A stretch of 64,000 nt of DNA from Rheinheimera tangshanensis (GTDB taxonomy: Bacteria > Pseudomonadota > Gammaproteobacteria > Enterobacterales > Alteromonadaceae), in NCBI RefSeq assembly GCF_014645135.1, contig NZ_BMLH01000001.1:949600-1013599 (forward strand). Direction: 5' to 3'. This document shows positions 8,593 to 17,655 of the stretch, one piece after another (the first letter of the stretch is position 1; each line of letters begins with the position of its first letter). Below the pieces are notes generated by a model. The model was not told the origin of the DNA, searched no databases, and saw only the letters and a program-made list of their open reading frames with translations. Made by a program: the position numbers and the translations under genes.

Positions 8593-9900
8593 TTACTTTT
8601 GCTGTTGGATAAACTGGATCAGCTTTCCGGCAATTTCAGTATTGTCCTGAAAACCTGCGAATAGGTGTTTATCTGCACCGTAAGCCAGAACTGGTACATC
8701 AGCTGCCGTATGGCCACCGCTGGTCCAGCCTGTTGTCGAATGGTGATCAATACGTTGTTTGACTGCAGTCGCCAGAGTCTTTTGCCCTTGGCTGCGGGCT
8801 TTACTGAGTAACGCTTGTTCATCCGAGCTCAGCTCAAGACCAGTCAGCCCTAACCATGCCTGATACATCACTTTTTCATCTTTCAGAGCTAACAACTGGC
8901 CAGCGATGTAGTCACCGGAATGTTTTACTTTTTTAATGACATCGCGTTTCCAGCTGTATTGACCGCCGGCACCCAAAGATAAACCACCGGTTTCATGATC
9001 AGCTGTTACTACTAAAATAGTATCAGGATGATTATCCACATAAGCCTTGGCCACTTTAATAGCTTCAGCAAAATCGTGCATTTCAGCCATAGCGCAGGCT
9101 ATATCATTAGCATGACCACACCAATCAATCTGGCTGCCTTCAATCATCACCACAAAACCTTTTTCGGCCGGCGACAACAGCTCCAGTGCTTTTTCTGTCA
9201 TCTGTTTCAGTGGCAAAGGTTGTGGGTTGTCTAAGGCACTCTCAAACCCCTTAGGTGCAAACAACCCTAAAGCAGGCAGCTTGTTCAGGGTTTTTAAGCC
9301 AGTCCAGCTGTCTGTATACTGAAAACCCGCCTGTTTAAATTCCTCGACCAGATTACGGTCTTTGCGGATGAAATAACTGGTACCGCCGCCAAGCATTAAA
9401 TCGGCAACGATCTGGCCATTTACTTTGTTGTCTATGTAATCATCTGCGATCTGATCATAGTTTTGACGGCTTTGGTCATGCGCCAGAAAACCAGCAGGAG
9501 TGGCGTGGTTAATTTGCGCCGTGACGACCACACCTGTCTGCATACCTTGAGCTTTGGCAATTTCCAGCATAGTGGTTAAAGGTTTATGGTCGTGATCAAC
9601 CGCGATAGCACCGTTGTAGGTTTTATGAGTGCTGGACAGTGCTGTTGCAGCTGCAGCAGAATCTGTGACTACGGTGTCGTCATCCGGATAGGTGCTGGCA
9701 TTACCAATCCATAACTCATCAAATACAGTACGCTCTACGACTTTGGTATGCGGGTTATCCATGTAATACCGGTAAGCTGCTAAATACGCAGGGCCCATGC
9801 CATCGCCAATCATATAAATAATATTTTTTGGGGCTGCAGTCACAGCAAAAGATGTAGAAGCAAGGCAAGCAAGACTGATCAAACTTAATTTTCTTAACAT
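8593..9900 (-). CDS. Periplasmic alkaline phosphatase
   Basis: Metal-dependent phosphomonoesterase of the PhoA superfamily. The signal peptide is residues 1-22 (ends TAA). The first metal-site motif is YMIGDGMGPAYL (about 29-40). The nucleophile serine lies in VVTDSAAAATAL. Further ligand regions are IDWCGHAND and VVTADHETGG; Trp in the IDW segment is the form seen in Vibrio-type rather than E. coli-type enzymes. A C-terminal HTAADVPV carries the last metal histidine. Length 435 aa is within the family range. It is monocistronic and convergent with the receptor. A candidate Pho box lies upstream, suggesting induction by phosphate starvation. Confidence 0.93.
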   Translation of the reverse strand: MLRKLSLISLACLASTSFAVTAAPKNIIYMIGDGMGPAYLAAYRYYMDNPHTKVVERTVFDELWIGNASTYPDDDTVVTDSAAAATALSSTHKTYNGAIAVDHDHKPLTTMLEIAKAQGMQTGVVVTAQINHATPAGFLAHDQSRQNYDQIADDYIDNKVNGQIVADLMLGGGTSYFIRKDRNLVEEFKQAGFQYTDSWTGLKTLNKLPALGLFAPKGFESALDNPQPLPLKQMTEKALELLSPAEKGFVVMIEGSQIDWCGHANDIACAMAEMHDFAEAIKVAKAYVDNHPDTILVVTADHETGGLSLGAGGQYSWKRDVIKKVKHSGDYIAGQLLALKDEKVMYQAWLGLTGLELSSDEQALLSKARSQGQKTLATAVKQRIDHHSTTGWTSGGHTAADVPVLAYGADKHLFAGFQDNTEIAGKLIQFIQQQK

Positions 9901-9969
9901 AAGAATACTCTGTGGGTAACTAAAAATCTGGTGCGACCAGAGCCGGTATGGTGAGGTTATCTTACGTCA

Positions 9970-9987
9970 GTGACCAAAATATGACAA
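9970..9987 (-). promoter_or_regulatory. Candidate Pho box upstream of the alkaline phosphatase
   Basis: Read on the minus strand: TTGTCAT, 4 bases, TGGTCAC, i.e. the 7-4-7 layout of PhoB boxes (consensus CTGTCAT-n4-CTGTCAC) with 6/7 and 5/7 matches. It lies about 70 bases before the start codon, with TAAGAT as a possible -10 downstream. It was recognised by eye and only fair in quality. Confidence 0.4.
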
Positions 9988-10162
9988 AACTGTAAAGAGT
10001 CCAAACGCGACCAATAGACGTAAAAGCAGGACTGAACCAGGTAAGAGTAAAACTTCAGATATAAGTGTTGCGGAGCCGATCACGCTTGGCTTAGAGTAGT
10101 GACGGAACTAAAGCCGCTACACCTTATCTAAAAGGCCGTGTAGTTAATGAGGTTAAAAAGTC

Positions 10163-10759
10163 ATGAGTAAGAAGTTTGTCGTTGTTGCTTTGAGTCTGAT
10201 GGCGTTGGCTGGCTGTGCCAGTTATCCGGAACCAGTGCGTATTGCTGATAACGTAGCCTTAACCAGTTATGAAAATGCCACTCAACAGAATATAGATTTT
10301 GGTACAGCACGGTGGAGTGGTGTGATTGCAGAGATCAGTAATCAAGCCAATCAAACCCGTCTGGAGGTTGTGTATTTCCCGTCAGGCTCTAATGGTCGTC
10401 CGTCTGTGTCTGATCAAACTCAGGGCCGTTTTGTGACTTACATCAAAGGCTTTTTAGACCCTATGGTGTACCAGCGAGGTAAGTCGGTTACAGTGCTTGG
10501 AGAGTTGACTCGTGCTGAAGTTGGCAAAGTGGATGAGTATGAATACCGTTATCCGGTGATTAAAGATGCGAGGGTGTATTTATGGCCAAAACAGGAAGAA
10601 CGAATTGAGGTCATTGATACCTGGCCTATGATGCGTCCTTATCCTTATTACTGGGGCTACAGTCCTGGTATACGCGTCCGCACTATTACAAAACAACATT
10701 CGACAATACAAGGCCCAGTACATGTTGACAATAATAAACAAAATAAAGTGCAACCTTAA
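10163..10759 (+). CDS. Slp-family outer-membrane lipoprotein
   Basis: A 198-residue lipoprotein: signal peptide with lipobox LAGC (Cys at residue 18), followed by the Slp/YeaY-type fold (RWSGVIAEISNQ, LEVVYFPSG, GRFVTYIKGFLDP, YRYPVIKDARVYLW). In E. coli the Slp-like gene yeaY lies between fadD and tsaB, and here too it is near both, so this is probably the YeaY counterpart (synteny inference). The C-terminal extension PMMRPYPYYWGYSPG is Tyr/Pro-rich. The end overlaps the next gene by 38 bases. Slp proteins are starvation- or acid-induced outer-membrane lipoproteins of poorly known function. Confidence 0.85.
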   Translation: MSKKFVVVALSLMALAGCASYPEPVRIADNVALTSYENATQQNIDFGTARWSGVIAEISNQANQTRLEVVYFPSGSNGRPSVSDQTQGRFVTYIKGFLDPMVYQRGKSVTVLGELTRAEVGKVDEYEYRYPVIKDARVYLWPKQEERIEVIDTWPMMRPYPYYWGYSPGIRVRTITKQHSTIQGPVHVDNNKQNKVQP

Positions 10760-11582
10760 TTTAGTTATAGTTTCAGCTGCGCTTTGTAGCGCAGCTGCCT
10801 TAGCTGAAACTCCTTCTGCACCCGATCTGGCTGCGCTAGCGGATCATTCATTTCGAAGCGCAGAAGATAAAGCCCGAAACCAATACCGTCACCCGGTTGA
10901 GACTTTGACGTTTTTTGGCATTCAACCGAATATGTCTGTGCTTGAGATATGGCCTGCCCGCGGTTGGTATACAGATATTCTGGCGCCTTATTTAAAAGAT
11001 CAAGGCAAGTTAAGCATCGCTAACTTCCGTGTAGATGACGGTACTATGCAAGATGACAGGAAAATCTTCTGGAGTCGCATCAGTGAAAAACTCAGCCAGC
11101 GTATTCTGCAACATAAAGATCACTTTGGAACTGTGTCGCAGACTGAATTTGATCCACCTGCTTACATGTATCTCGGGGCTGCCCAACAATACGATTTAGT
11201 ACTTAGTTTCCGTAACGCACATATCTGGAACGAACAAGGTTATTTGCTGGATGTATTTCGCGCTGTATTTGATGTACTCAAACCTGGTGGGGTCTTTGGT
11301 ATAGTCGAACACAGAGCGAGTCGCGTCTCCGAAATCTCCAGTTCGGCTGTAGAAGGTTATCTTGACGAGTCTTATGTGATTGCAGTCGCGGAGCAAGCCG
11401 GTTTCACTTTGCAAGCCAAATCAGAAATCAACGCGAATCCAAAAGATACCAAAGATTATCCAAAAGGTGTGTATGCCTTACCACCAACTTTGGCTATGGG
11501 CGCTGTAGACAGAGCTAAATATCTGGCTATAGGCGAGAGTGACCGTATGACTTTAAAATTTGTCAAAACCGTCAGTCACTAA
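10722..11582 (+). CDS. Exported class I SAM-methyltransferase-like protein
   Basis: A 286-residue protein with an N-terminal signal peptide (hydrophobic LVIVSAALCSAAALA, cleavage after ALA near residue 28) followed by a Rossmann methyltransferase-like domain. Motif I reads VLEIWPARGWYTDIL, where the usual E-x-G-x-G-x-G is altered (Trp-Pro-Ala-Arg-Gly). Post-motif segments LVLSFRNAHIW and VFDVLKPGGVFGIVEH correspond to motifs IV-VI. Signal-peptide-bearing methyltransferase-like proteins with EIWP form a known uncharacterised proteobacterial group. S-adenosylmethionine is not expected outside the cytoplasm, so the activity is unclear. Start at ATG 10722, overlapping the slp-like gene by 38 bases; the stop overlaps the hydrolase start. 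Confidence 0.8.
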   Translation: MLTIINKIKCNLNLVIVSAALCSAAALAETPSAPDLAALADHSFRSAEDKARNQYRHPVETLTFFGIQPNMSVLEIWPARGWYTDILAPYLKDQGKLSIANFRVDDGTMQDDRKIFWSRISEKLSQRILQHKDHFGTVSQTEFDPPAYMYLGAAQQYDLVLSFRNAHIWNEQGYLLDVFRAVFDVLKPGGVFGIVEHRASRVSEISSSAVEGYLDESYVIAVAEQAGFTLQAKSEINANPKDTKDYPKGVYALPPTLAMGAVDRAKYLAIGESDRMTLKFVKTVSH

Positions 11583-12421
11583 TGCAGGCAGTGAAGTTTT
11601 CGCTGCCCACTCTATCATTAGCGGGATGGCAACAAGGTCCGGAGACACAACAGGTCACTTTATGTCTGCATGGCTGGCTGGACAACGCTGATAGTTTTTT
11701 ACCTCTTTGCGCTCACCTTACAGAATTGAATTTAGTTTCGATTGACCTGCCTGGGCATGGTCAATCCGATCATCGCAGTCCTGACGCCCATTATCATTTC
11801 TTAGATTGGATTTATGATCTGGCTACACTGATTAAAAGTGCGGGTTGGAAACAGGTCGATATTATCGGTCATTCAATGGGTGGCATGATTGGTTCTGTGT
11901 TAGCCGCTGTTATGCCGCAGATGGTACGCAAATTAGTATTGATCGACAGTCTGGGTCTGGTGGCAGGAGACGCAGCTAAAATCACTGAACAAGTTCGCAC
12001 TGCAATTCATCACAGATGGCAAAGTCCACAGAAGCAAAAACCAGTTTACCCCGATCTGCATAGCGCTGCATTGGCCAGACAAAACCAAAGTGATTTTGAC
12101 CTTGCAGCGGCACTGATTTTAACTCAAAGGGGCTCCATAACTTGCACTGAAGGAATCACCTGGTCAGCAGATATGCGTTTGCGGGAGTCCTCAATCTATC
12201 GATTGTTGCCACCACAAGTGACACAGCTGCTGCAGGATATTCAATGCCCAGTGCTTGCTATTTTGGCCACTGATGGTCTGGACATGATGCAACAAGCGCG
12301 ACAACAGTATCAGTATTGTTATTCACAGCTAGAACTGGTGGAGTTAAGTGGTGGGCATCATTGCCATATGACTCAGCCGGAAAAAACGGCCAACGCAATC
12401 CGTCAATTTTTACTGTCCTGA
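11582..12421 (+). CDS. Alpha/beta hydrolase
   Basis: A 279-residue cytoplasmic alpha/beta-hydrolase. The oxyanion-hole region is LCLHGWLDNADSF (about residues 27-39), the nucleophile elbow GHSMGG (Ser near residue 99), and the catalytic His is in SGGHHCHM near residue 260. An acid residue is likely in LATDGLD. ATG at 11582 overlaps the TAA of the methyltransferase-like gene, so it is translationally coupled with it. The MGGMIG and DSLGLVAGDA patterns are common to serine esterases of this family in Shewanella and Vibrio, where the gene also precedes fadD. Substrate unknown. Transcription runs straight into the repeat array that follows. Confidence 0.88.
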   Translation: MQAVKFSLPTLSLAGWQQGPETQQVTLCLHGWLDNADSFLPLCAHLTELNLVSIDLPGHGQSDHRSPDAHYHFLDWIYDLATLIKSAGWKQVDIIGHSMGGMIGSVLAAVMPQMVRKLVLIDSLGLVAGDAAKITEQVRTAIHHRWQSPQKQKPVYPDLHSAALARQNQSDFDLAAALILTQRGSITCTEGITWSADMRLRESSIYRLLPPQVTQLLQDIQCPVLAILATDGLDMMQQARQQYQYCYSQLELVELSGGHHCHMTQPEKTANAIRQFLLS

Positions 12422-12725
12422 CGATTTTTTATGCTCTGCAATCCTGCAGAGCACCCTTGCGGGCCAGCTAGAGCTGTTAAAAATCGTTCCTGACGATTTT
12501 TTATGCTCTTCAATCCTGCAGAGCACCCTTGCGGGCCAGCTAAAGCTGTTAAAAATCGTTCCTGACGATTTTTTATGCTCTGCAATCCTGCAGAGCCCCC
12601 TTGCGGGCCAGCTAGAGCTGTTAAAAATCGTTCCTGACGATTTTTTATGCTCTTCAATCCTGCAGAGCACCCTTGCGGGCCAGCTAAAGCTGTTAAAAAT
12701 CGTTCCTGACGATTTTTTATGCTGT
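12418..12725. repeat. Four-copy tandem array of a ~72-bp palindromic unit
   Basis: Four adjacent copies of a unit beginning CCTGACGATTTTTTATGCTC plus a partial fifth. Each unit contains a strong hairpin (GCTCTGCA-atcc-TGCAGAGC in copies 1 and 3) and outer complementary ends (ACGATTTTT and AAAAATCGT). Copies 1 and 3 share CTCTGCA and CTAGAGC while copies 2 and 4 share CTCTTCA and CTAAAGC, so the array grew by duplication of a two-unit block. The period is a multiple of three, which leaves long open frames on the minus strand (for example 12,403-12,933); these are repeat artefacts. The first copy begins at the hydrolase stop codon. Confidence 0.92.
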
Positions 12726-12914
12726 TATAGTCGGGGTCAGAACTGCTGATTCCGCAGACAATTGTGAAATGAAAGCAATTGTGGGATGATGCAGGATTAG
12801 AGTAAAAACTCAGTGCCATTTTGTAGCAGATATCACCGAGGTCTGTACAAAGGGCCAACGTACTAACTATAACTACTATAACTAAAAAATAATAAATACC
12901 ACGAGGAGAGGACA
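12726..12914. other. Leader region of fadD
   Basis: Follows the repeat array and precedes the FadD start. It contains one arm of the GGGGTCAGA repeat family (12,734-12,742, not paired here), a run of TAACTATAACTAC repeats (about 12,863-12,885) and the ribosome binding site GAGGAGAGG. No clear FadR operator was seen. Confidence 0.4.
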
Positions 12915-14573
12915 GTGGATCGAGTCTGGTCAAAAAATTACCCTGAAGGCGTTCCGGCTGATATCAATGCCGATCACTACGCATCGTTATTAGAAGTTTT
13001 TGATGAAAGCATCAAAGATTATGCAGGCAGAACTGCCTACATTAATATGGGGAAAAGCATCACCTACGCTGAATTAGATCAATTAAGCTTAAAGTTTGCC
13101 GCTTATTTGCAGCATCAATTAGGTTTGAAAAAAGGTGATGCAGTGGCTGTCATGATGCCTAATCTGCTGCAGTACCCTGTCTGTATTTTAGGTATTTTAC
13201 GTGCAGGTTGTGTGGTGGTGAACGTTAATCCACTGTACACGCCCCGCGAATTGCAGCATCAGCTGCTGGACTCACAAGCCAAAGCCATTATCATTGTAGA
13301 GAACTTTGCTCACACCTTGTCTGAGGTTCAGGACAAGGTGAAGCTTGATCATGTGATCTTGACGCATATGGGCGATATGTTAGGTCTGGTGAAAGGCACT
13401 ATAGTCAACCTGGTGGTCAAGCACGTTAAAAAACTGATCCCTGCGCACAACTTGAAAAAGTACGTCACTTATAAACAGGTGATAGCGGCCGGTAGTGCTG
13501 CAGCTTACAAAAAGCCTGTTGTGGTTGGTGAAGACCTGGCCTTTTTACAGTACACAGGGGGCACCACTGGCGTATCCAAAGGCGCTATGTTGACGCACCG
13601 TAATATGATAGCCAACCTGGAACAAGCAGCGGGCTGCTTAGACCCACTGCTGAGCAAAGGCAGTGAATTTATTGTCACAGCCTTACCTCTGTACCATATC
13701 TTTGCTTTAACAGCTAACTTCCTGGTTTTTATGAAGTATGGCGGTACTAATCTTTTGATTACTAACCCGCGAGACATGCCTAACTTCGTTAAGGAGCTGG
13801 CGAAATATCCGTTTACAGCATTAACCGGAGTTAATACATTATTTAATGGTTTACTCAATACTCCGGGCTTCGCTCAGCTTGATTTTAGTAAGTTAAAGCT
13901 TGCTCTGGGTGGAGGTATGGCTGTACAGCGTCCTGTGGCTGAGCGTTGGCAGAAAGTCACCTCAACCCGTCTGGTTGAGGGATATGGTTTAACTGAATGT
14001 GCGCCTTTAGTCACAGTAAGCCCCTACAATTTGCCCGCTTATAACGGCAGTATAGGTTTTCCTGCGCCTTCGACTGACATTAAACTGGTGAACGATGCAG
14101 GCGTTGAAGTGGCTGCTGGTGAAGCCGGTGAAATGTGGGTGAAAGGCCCCCAAGTGATGAAAGGTTATTACAACAGACCAGACGAAACAGCTAAAGTGTT
14201 AAATGCTGAAGGCTGGTTAGCCACTGGTGATATAGCTCGTGTTGATGACGATGGTTTCTTCTACATAGTCGATCGCAAAAAAGATATGATTTTAGTCTCA
14301 GGTTTTAATGTCTATCCAAATGAGATAGAAGAAGTCGTGGCAATGAACGATAAAGTATTGGAAGTTGCTGCCATTGGCGTGCCGAACGAATCTACAGGCG
14401 AAGCCGTGAAGATTTTTGTCGTGAAAAAAGATCAAAGCTTAACTGATATTGAACTCATACAACATTGTAAGGAACGTTTGACGGGCTATAAAGTGCCGAA
14501 GCTGGTAGAATTTCGCACCGAACTGCCAAAAACTAACGTAGGTAAAATCTTAAGGCGAGAGCTGAAAGGTTAA
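12915..14573 (+). CDS. fadD: Long-chain fatty acid-CoA ligase FadD
   Basis: Acyl-CoA synthetase that activates long-chain fatty acids with ATP and CoA at the inner face of the membrane, coupling uptake to beta-oxidation. The P-loop-like motif [13 protein letters not shown] lies at about residues 213-225, followed by [11 protein letters not shown], the TGD motif in [11 protein letters not shown], and the FACS signature region [20 protein letters not shown]; the conserved Lys is in [10 protein letters not shown] at the C terminus. Length 552 aa fits E. coli FadD (561). Start is GTG at 12,915 with a strong GAGGAGAGG upstream. The fadD-rnd order is conserved with E. coli. A strong terminator follows. 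Confidence 0.95.
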   Translation: MDRVWSKNYPEGVPADINADHYASLLEVFDESIKDYAGRTAYINMGKSITYAELDQLSLKFAAYLQHQLGLKKGDAVAVMMPNLLQYPVCILGILRAGCVVVNVNPLYTPRELQHQLLDSQAKAIIIVENFAHTLSEVQDKVKLDHVILTHMGDMLGLVKGTIVNLVVKHVKKLIPAHNLKKYVTYKQVIAAGSAAAYKKPVVVGEDLAFLQYTGGTTGVSKGAMLTHRNMIANLEQAAGCLDPLLSKGSEFIVTALPLYHIFALTANFLVFMKYGGTNLLITNPRDMPNFVKELAKYPFTALTGVNTLFNGLLNTPGFAQLDFSKLKLALGGGMAVQRPVAERWQKVTSTRLVEGYGLTECAPLVTVSPYNLPAYNGSIGFPAPSTDIKLVNDAGVEVAAGEAGEMWVKGPQVMKGYYNRPDETAKVLNAEGWLATGDIARVDDDGFFYIVDRKKDMILVSGFNVYPNEIEEVVAMNDKVLEVAAIGVPNESTGEAVKIFVVKKDQSLTDIELIQHCKERLTGYKVPKLVEFRTELPKTNVGKILRRELKG

Positions 14574-14578
14574 ACCTG

Positions 14579-14607
14579 AAAAAAACCGGCTTTTGCCGGT
14601 TTTTTTA
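14579..14607 (+). terminator. Rho-independent terminator after fadD
   Basis: Stem AAAAACCGGC/GCCGGTTTTT with a TTTT loop followed by a T-run, six bases after the fadD stop codon. It separates fadD from rnd. Confidence 0.9.
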
Positions 14608-14656
14608 CGACGAAAAATTGGTTAAAGAAATAGAAAGAGACAATCAAGGATTTAAA

Positions 14657-15802
14657 ATGATGTATCAACTTATAACCTCCTCCTCTGCTTTAGCTGCGTT
14701 TTGTGCGCAAGCCGCCACCGCTGAGGTATTAGCTGTTGATACTGAATTTGTTCGGCAGACGACATTAAGTCCAAAGCTTGGCTTGATCCAGTTGTTTGAT
14801 GGCAAACAACTGGTGCTGGTCGACCCGTTAGCTATTGATGATTGGAGTTCTTTGCAACAGCTGTTTGCTGATCCGGCAGTCTGTAAAGTGGTGCATTCCT
14901 GCAACGAAGATTTAGAAGCTTTAGCCACTAAAGATCTGTTACCCGTATTGCCTCTGATTGATACTCAACTGGCTGCCGAACTGGCAGGTTGGGGCGGAAG
15001 TCAGGGCTATGCCAAATTGGTACAACGAGTTTGTGCTATTGAGCTGGATAAAAGTGAATCCCGCACTGACTGGATAGCACGACCCTTATCTGCATTACAG
15101 CTGGATTACGCAGCCAAAGATGTAGAGCATTTGCTTGATGTATATCAGGCGCTGAAAACTGAGCTGGTGGCAAAAGGCCAATACGAACTGCTGCTTGCTG
15201 AAGGCGAACATTTAATAGCACGTCGCTCTTTTGGCTTGCCTCTATCATTTCGTCATCTGGAACTGAAAAACAGCAATCTGCTGACGCCACGTGAGCTTGC
15301 CATTTTGCGTGAATTAGTGATTTGGCGTCAGGAGTATGCGCAGCAGCATGATATGGCGCTGGGTTTTATCTTCAAAGATCATCATTTATTGGATATCGCT
15401 AAACGCCGTCCCGGTAGCCTCGAGTCAATGTTTAATATCCCTGAATTGCCTGGCCGTGAAGTGCGCCGTCATGGTAAAGCTGTATTGGCTTTGATTGAAA
15501 AAGCCAAAGCGTTGCCGCTTGAAGAATGTCCTGCTCCTTTTTATCACACTGATGTATTTCAGGGCTTTAAAGAAGAAATGCAAAAAATCACAGATGCTAT
15601 TAAAGCCGCAGCGAGAGAGTCTGGTATTCCTGCTGAATTTATCGCTGTTCGTCGCCAAAGCACTGAGTTTTTCAATTGGTGCTGGCGGGTCAGTGATAAA
15701 GACAGGGGGCTGTTGCCTTTACCTGAGTTTTTGCGAGGCTGGCGCCGCGAGATACTGCGTAAGCATCTGCCTGTGCCTGCACATGCCGCTGAATTGATCT
15801 GA
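14657..15802 (+). CDS. rnd: Ribonuclease D
   Basis: 3'-5' exoribonuclease of the DEDDy family acting in tRNA and other stable RNA 3' maturation. Exo motifs: DTEFVR (Exo I, about residue 29), HSCNEDLEAL (Exo II, about residue 82), and DYAAKDVEHLLDVY (Exo III, Tyr and Asp). An HRDC domain follows (about residues 205-290, LTPRELAILRELVIWRQ). The chosen ATG at 14,657 has AAGGA at 14,646-14,650 and gives an N terminus like E. coli Rnd; the upstream TTG at 14,618 would add 13 poorly conserved residues. Length 381 aa is close to E. coli (375). Confidence 0.94.
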   Translation: MMYQLITSSSALAAFCAQAATAEVLAVDTEFVRQTTLSPKLGLIQLFDGKQLVLVDPLAIDDWSSLQQLFADPAVCKVVHSCNEDLEALATKDLLPVLPLIDTQLAAELAGWGGSQGYAKLVQRVCAIELDKSESRTDWIARPLSALQLDYAAKDVEHLLDVYQALKTELVAKGQYELLLAEGEHLIARRSFGLPLSFRHLELKNSNLLTPRELAILRELVIWRQEYAQQHDMALGFIFKDHHLLDIAKRRPGSLESMFNIPELPGREVRRHGKAVLALIEKAKALPLEECPAPFYHTDVFQGFKEEMQKITDAIKAAARESGIPAEFIAVRRQSTEFFNWCWRVSDKDRGLLPLPEFLRGWRREILRKHLPVPAHAAELI

Positions 15803-15955
15803 TCAAGCTTTTACTGCGTAAATACGAGCCTTTCTGAATATGGTTTAATGCATTTTTTTAGAAAAATCATCCGGTTTTTTGCAAAAAAAGCCGTTGATCT
15901 AGTCAAAATTTGTCGTCGTAACCCTTTTGCAACATAAACAATCAAAAGGGTATTT

Positions 15956-17332
15956 ATGATGAGATGGACAAATAAACTATGTGTCGTAGGTTTCGCGCTG
16001 CTTGCTATCGCAGGTTGTAACGATTCTGACTCTCCACCAGAAATAATAGCTCCGCCACCTGTTAACGCGACAGTTAAAGTTGTGCACGCAGTTTCTGATG
16101 CACCAGATGTCGCGATCACCGCTAATGGTAGTGTAGCCGTTGAAAATCTGGCTTTTGGTGATGCCGCAGGACCAGTTTCCGTCGCACCTGGTAATTTCAG
16201 TACTTCTGTTGGTGCCAAATTACCTGGTGGCACCCAAGCCACAGTGATCCCACAAACCAGCATTTCTTTAGCAGAAGCAACTGATTATGTAATTTTTGCT
16301 GTTGGTAAAGCAGCTGACAGTAGCATCGAACCTTTGGTTGTTAACTTTCCTCAAACAGCAGTAAGTAGCGGTAATGTACGTCTGCGCGTGGTACACGCTG
16401 CGGCATCTGCTCCAACAGTTGACGTGCATTTGACAGCTCCTGCTGCTGAATTATCCGCAGGTACTGTGGCCGCGACTCTTGAATTTAGCGCCAATACAGG
16501 CGATGTCACTGTTCCTGCTGGCGACTACAGAGTGCGTATCACTCCAGCTGGTGATTTGAGCACTGTAGTGTATGACTCAGGCACTGTCGCTTTGACTTCC
16601 GGTCTGGACTTAACCATAGCTGCGTTGGACAGCAAGTTTGCTGGTGATTCGCCCGTCTCTTTATTAGCTTTAGTACAAGGCGGCGATACCAGTCTTGAGC
16701 TGTTGGACCAGGGCTCTGTCTCTGCGGTCCGTGTGGTGCATGATGTATCTGATGCGCCAGCTGTTGACGTGTTAGTTAACAATGCTGAAGCTATCAATGC
16801 CTTAGCTTTCCCTAACTTTACTGATTACGCTGAATTGGCTCCAGACACATATAACGTCAAAGTAGCTGCGGATGCGGATAATTCAGTTGTCGTAATTAAC
16901 GCTGACCTGGAGCTGGAGGCTGGTGTTTATTACACTGTGCATGCAGTAGGTTCGTTAACTGAAAACAGTATTGAGCCTCTGGTAGTAGAAGATAAGCCAC
17001 GTCGTATTGCCACCGCCGCACAAATTCGTGTGATCCACGGTTCTAGTCTGGCAGGCCCTGTCGATGTGTATTTAACTGCAACTTCTGATATTTCAGCGGC
17101 TACAGCAGCACTGAGCAACGTACCTTTCAAAGCGGACTCTGGCTATATCCAGGTACCTGCAGGTGATTATTTTGTCACTGTAACACCAACAGGCAGCAAA
17201 ACAGCAGCTATTGGTCCTGTCGCTGTGACCTTAGATACCAATAAGATCTACACTGCAGTAGCGCGGGATGGTCAGGGTTTGACCGCTGATCTGGGATTGA
17301 TCCTGTTGGACGACTTTAATAACGTACAGTAA
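15956..17332 (+). CDS. DUF4397 repeat lipoprotein
   Basis: A 458-residue predicted lipoprotein: signal peptide with lipobox IAGC (Cys at about residue 22), then a short disordered linker and four copies of a DUF4397-like beta domain. Each copy opens with a VxVVHAxSDAPxVDV-type strand: about residues 40, 143, 259 and 358 (VKVVHAVSDAP, LRVVHAAASAP, VRVVHDVSDAP, IRVIHGSSLAG). The repeats look like extracellular adhesin or surface modules, but the function of the family is unknown. It is monocistronic; start ATG at 15,956 after AAAAGGG, with a second ATG next to it. A shared bidirectional terminator separates it from minE. Confidence 0.85.
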   Translation: MMRWTNKLCVVGFALLAIAGCNDSDSPPEIIAPPPVNATVKVVHAVSDAPDVAITANGSVAVENLAFGDAAGPVSVAPGNFSTSVGAKLPGGTQATVIPQTSISLAEATDYVIFAVGKAADSSIEPLVVNFPQTAVSSGNVRLRVVHAAASAPTVDVHLTAPAAELSAGTVAATLEFSANTGDVTVPAGDYRVRITPAGDLSTVVYDSGTVALTSGLDLTIAALDSKFAGDSPVSLLALVQGGDTSLELLDQGSVSAVRVVHDVSDAPAVDVLVNNAEAINALAFPNFTDYAELAPDTYNVKVAADADNSVVVINADLELEAGVYYTVHAVGSLTENSIEPLVVEDKPRRIATAAQIRVIHGSSLAGPVDVYLTATSDISAATAALSNVPFKADSGYIQVPAGDYFVTVTPTGSKTAAIGPVAVTLDTNKIYTAVARDGQGLTADLGLILLDDFNNVQ

Positions 17333-17342
17333 AACTTAATAA

Positions 17343-17376
17343 AAAAAGAGGCAGGATCACAGATCCTGCCTCTTTT
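17343..17376. terminator. Bidirectional terminator between the DUF4397 gene and minE
   Basis: Near-perfect inverted repeat AAAAGAGGCAGGATC/GATCCTGCCTCTTTT with a three-base loop, bordered by A-runs and T-runs on both sides, between convergent genes. Confidence 0.92.
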
Positions 17377-17390
17377 TAGTTTTTTAATTA

Positions 17391-17651
17391 TTATTTTTTG
17401 TCGTCAGGGAAGGTGACGTTTAACTCCAGCACTGACAACTCGTCTGAACTTTTTTCCAGAGAGACAGACACCTGATCATCCGCTATATCGACATATTTGC
17501 GGATCACGGCCAAAATATCGCGTTCCAGCTGTGGCAAATAATCCGGGCTGTTGCGTCTGTTGCGCTCATGGGCGACGATGATTTGTAACCGCTCTTTGGC
17601 AGTTGAAGCGGTATTTTTTTTCGTTGAACGGAAATAATCCAATAACGACAT
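17391..17651 (-). CDS. minE: Cell division topological specificity factor MinE
   Basis: An 86-residue regulator that stimulates the MinD ATPase and drives pole-to-pole oscillation, restricting Z rings to mid-cell. The N terminus [12 protein letters not shown] is the membrane-targeting amphipathic part, followed by the anti-MinCD segment [16 protein letters not shown] and the C-terminal topological domain ([16 protein letters not shown]). A longer in-frame start 16 codons upstream overlaps minD and is rejected. The start at 17,651 lies 4 bases after the minD stop, so minC-minD-minE form one operon in the usual order. Confidence 0.96.
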   Translation of the reverse strand: MSLLDYFRSTKKNTASTAKERLQIIVAHERNRRNSPDYLPQLERDILAVIRKYVDIADDQVSVSLEKSSDELSVLELNVTFPDDKK

Positions 17652-17655
17652 TCGC

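Noticed and set aside
12403..12933. Long minus-strand frames with a repeated KNRQERFLTALAGPQG peptide
   Set aside because: The peptide is the translation of the non-coding tandem array, whose period is a multiple of three; there is no ribosome binding site, and the frames run from the hydrolase end into the fadD start.
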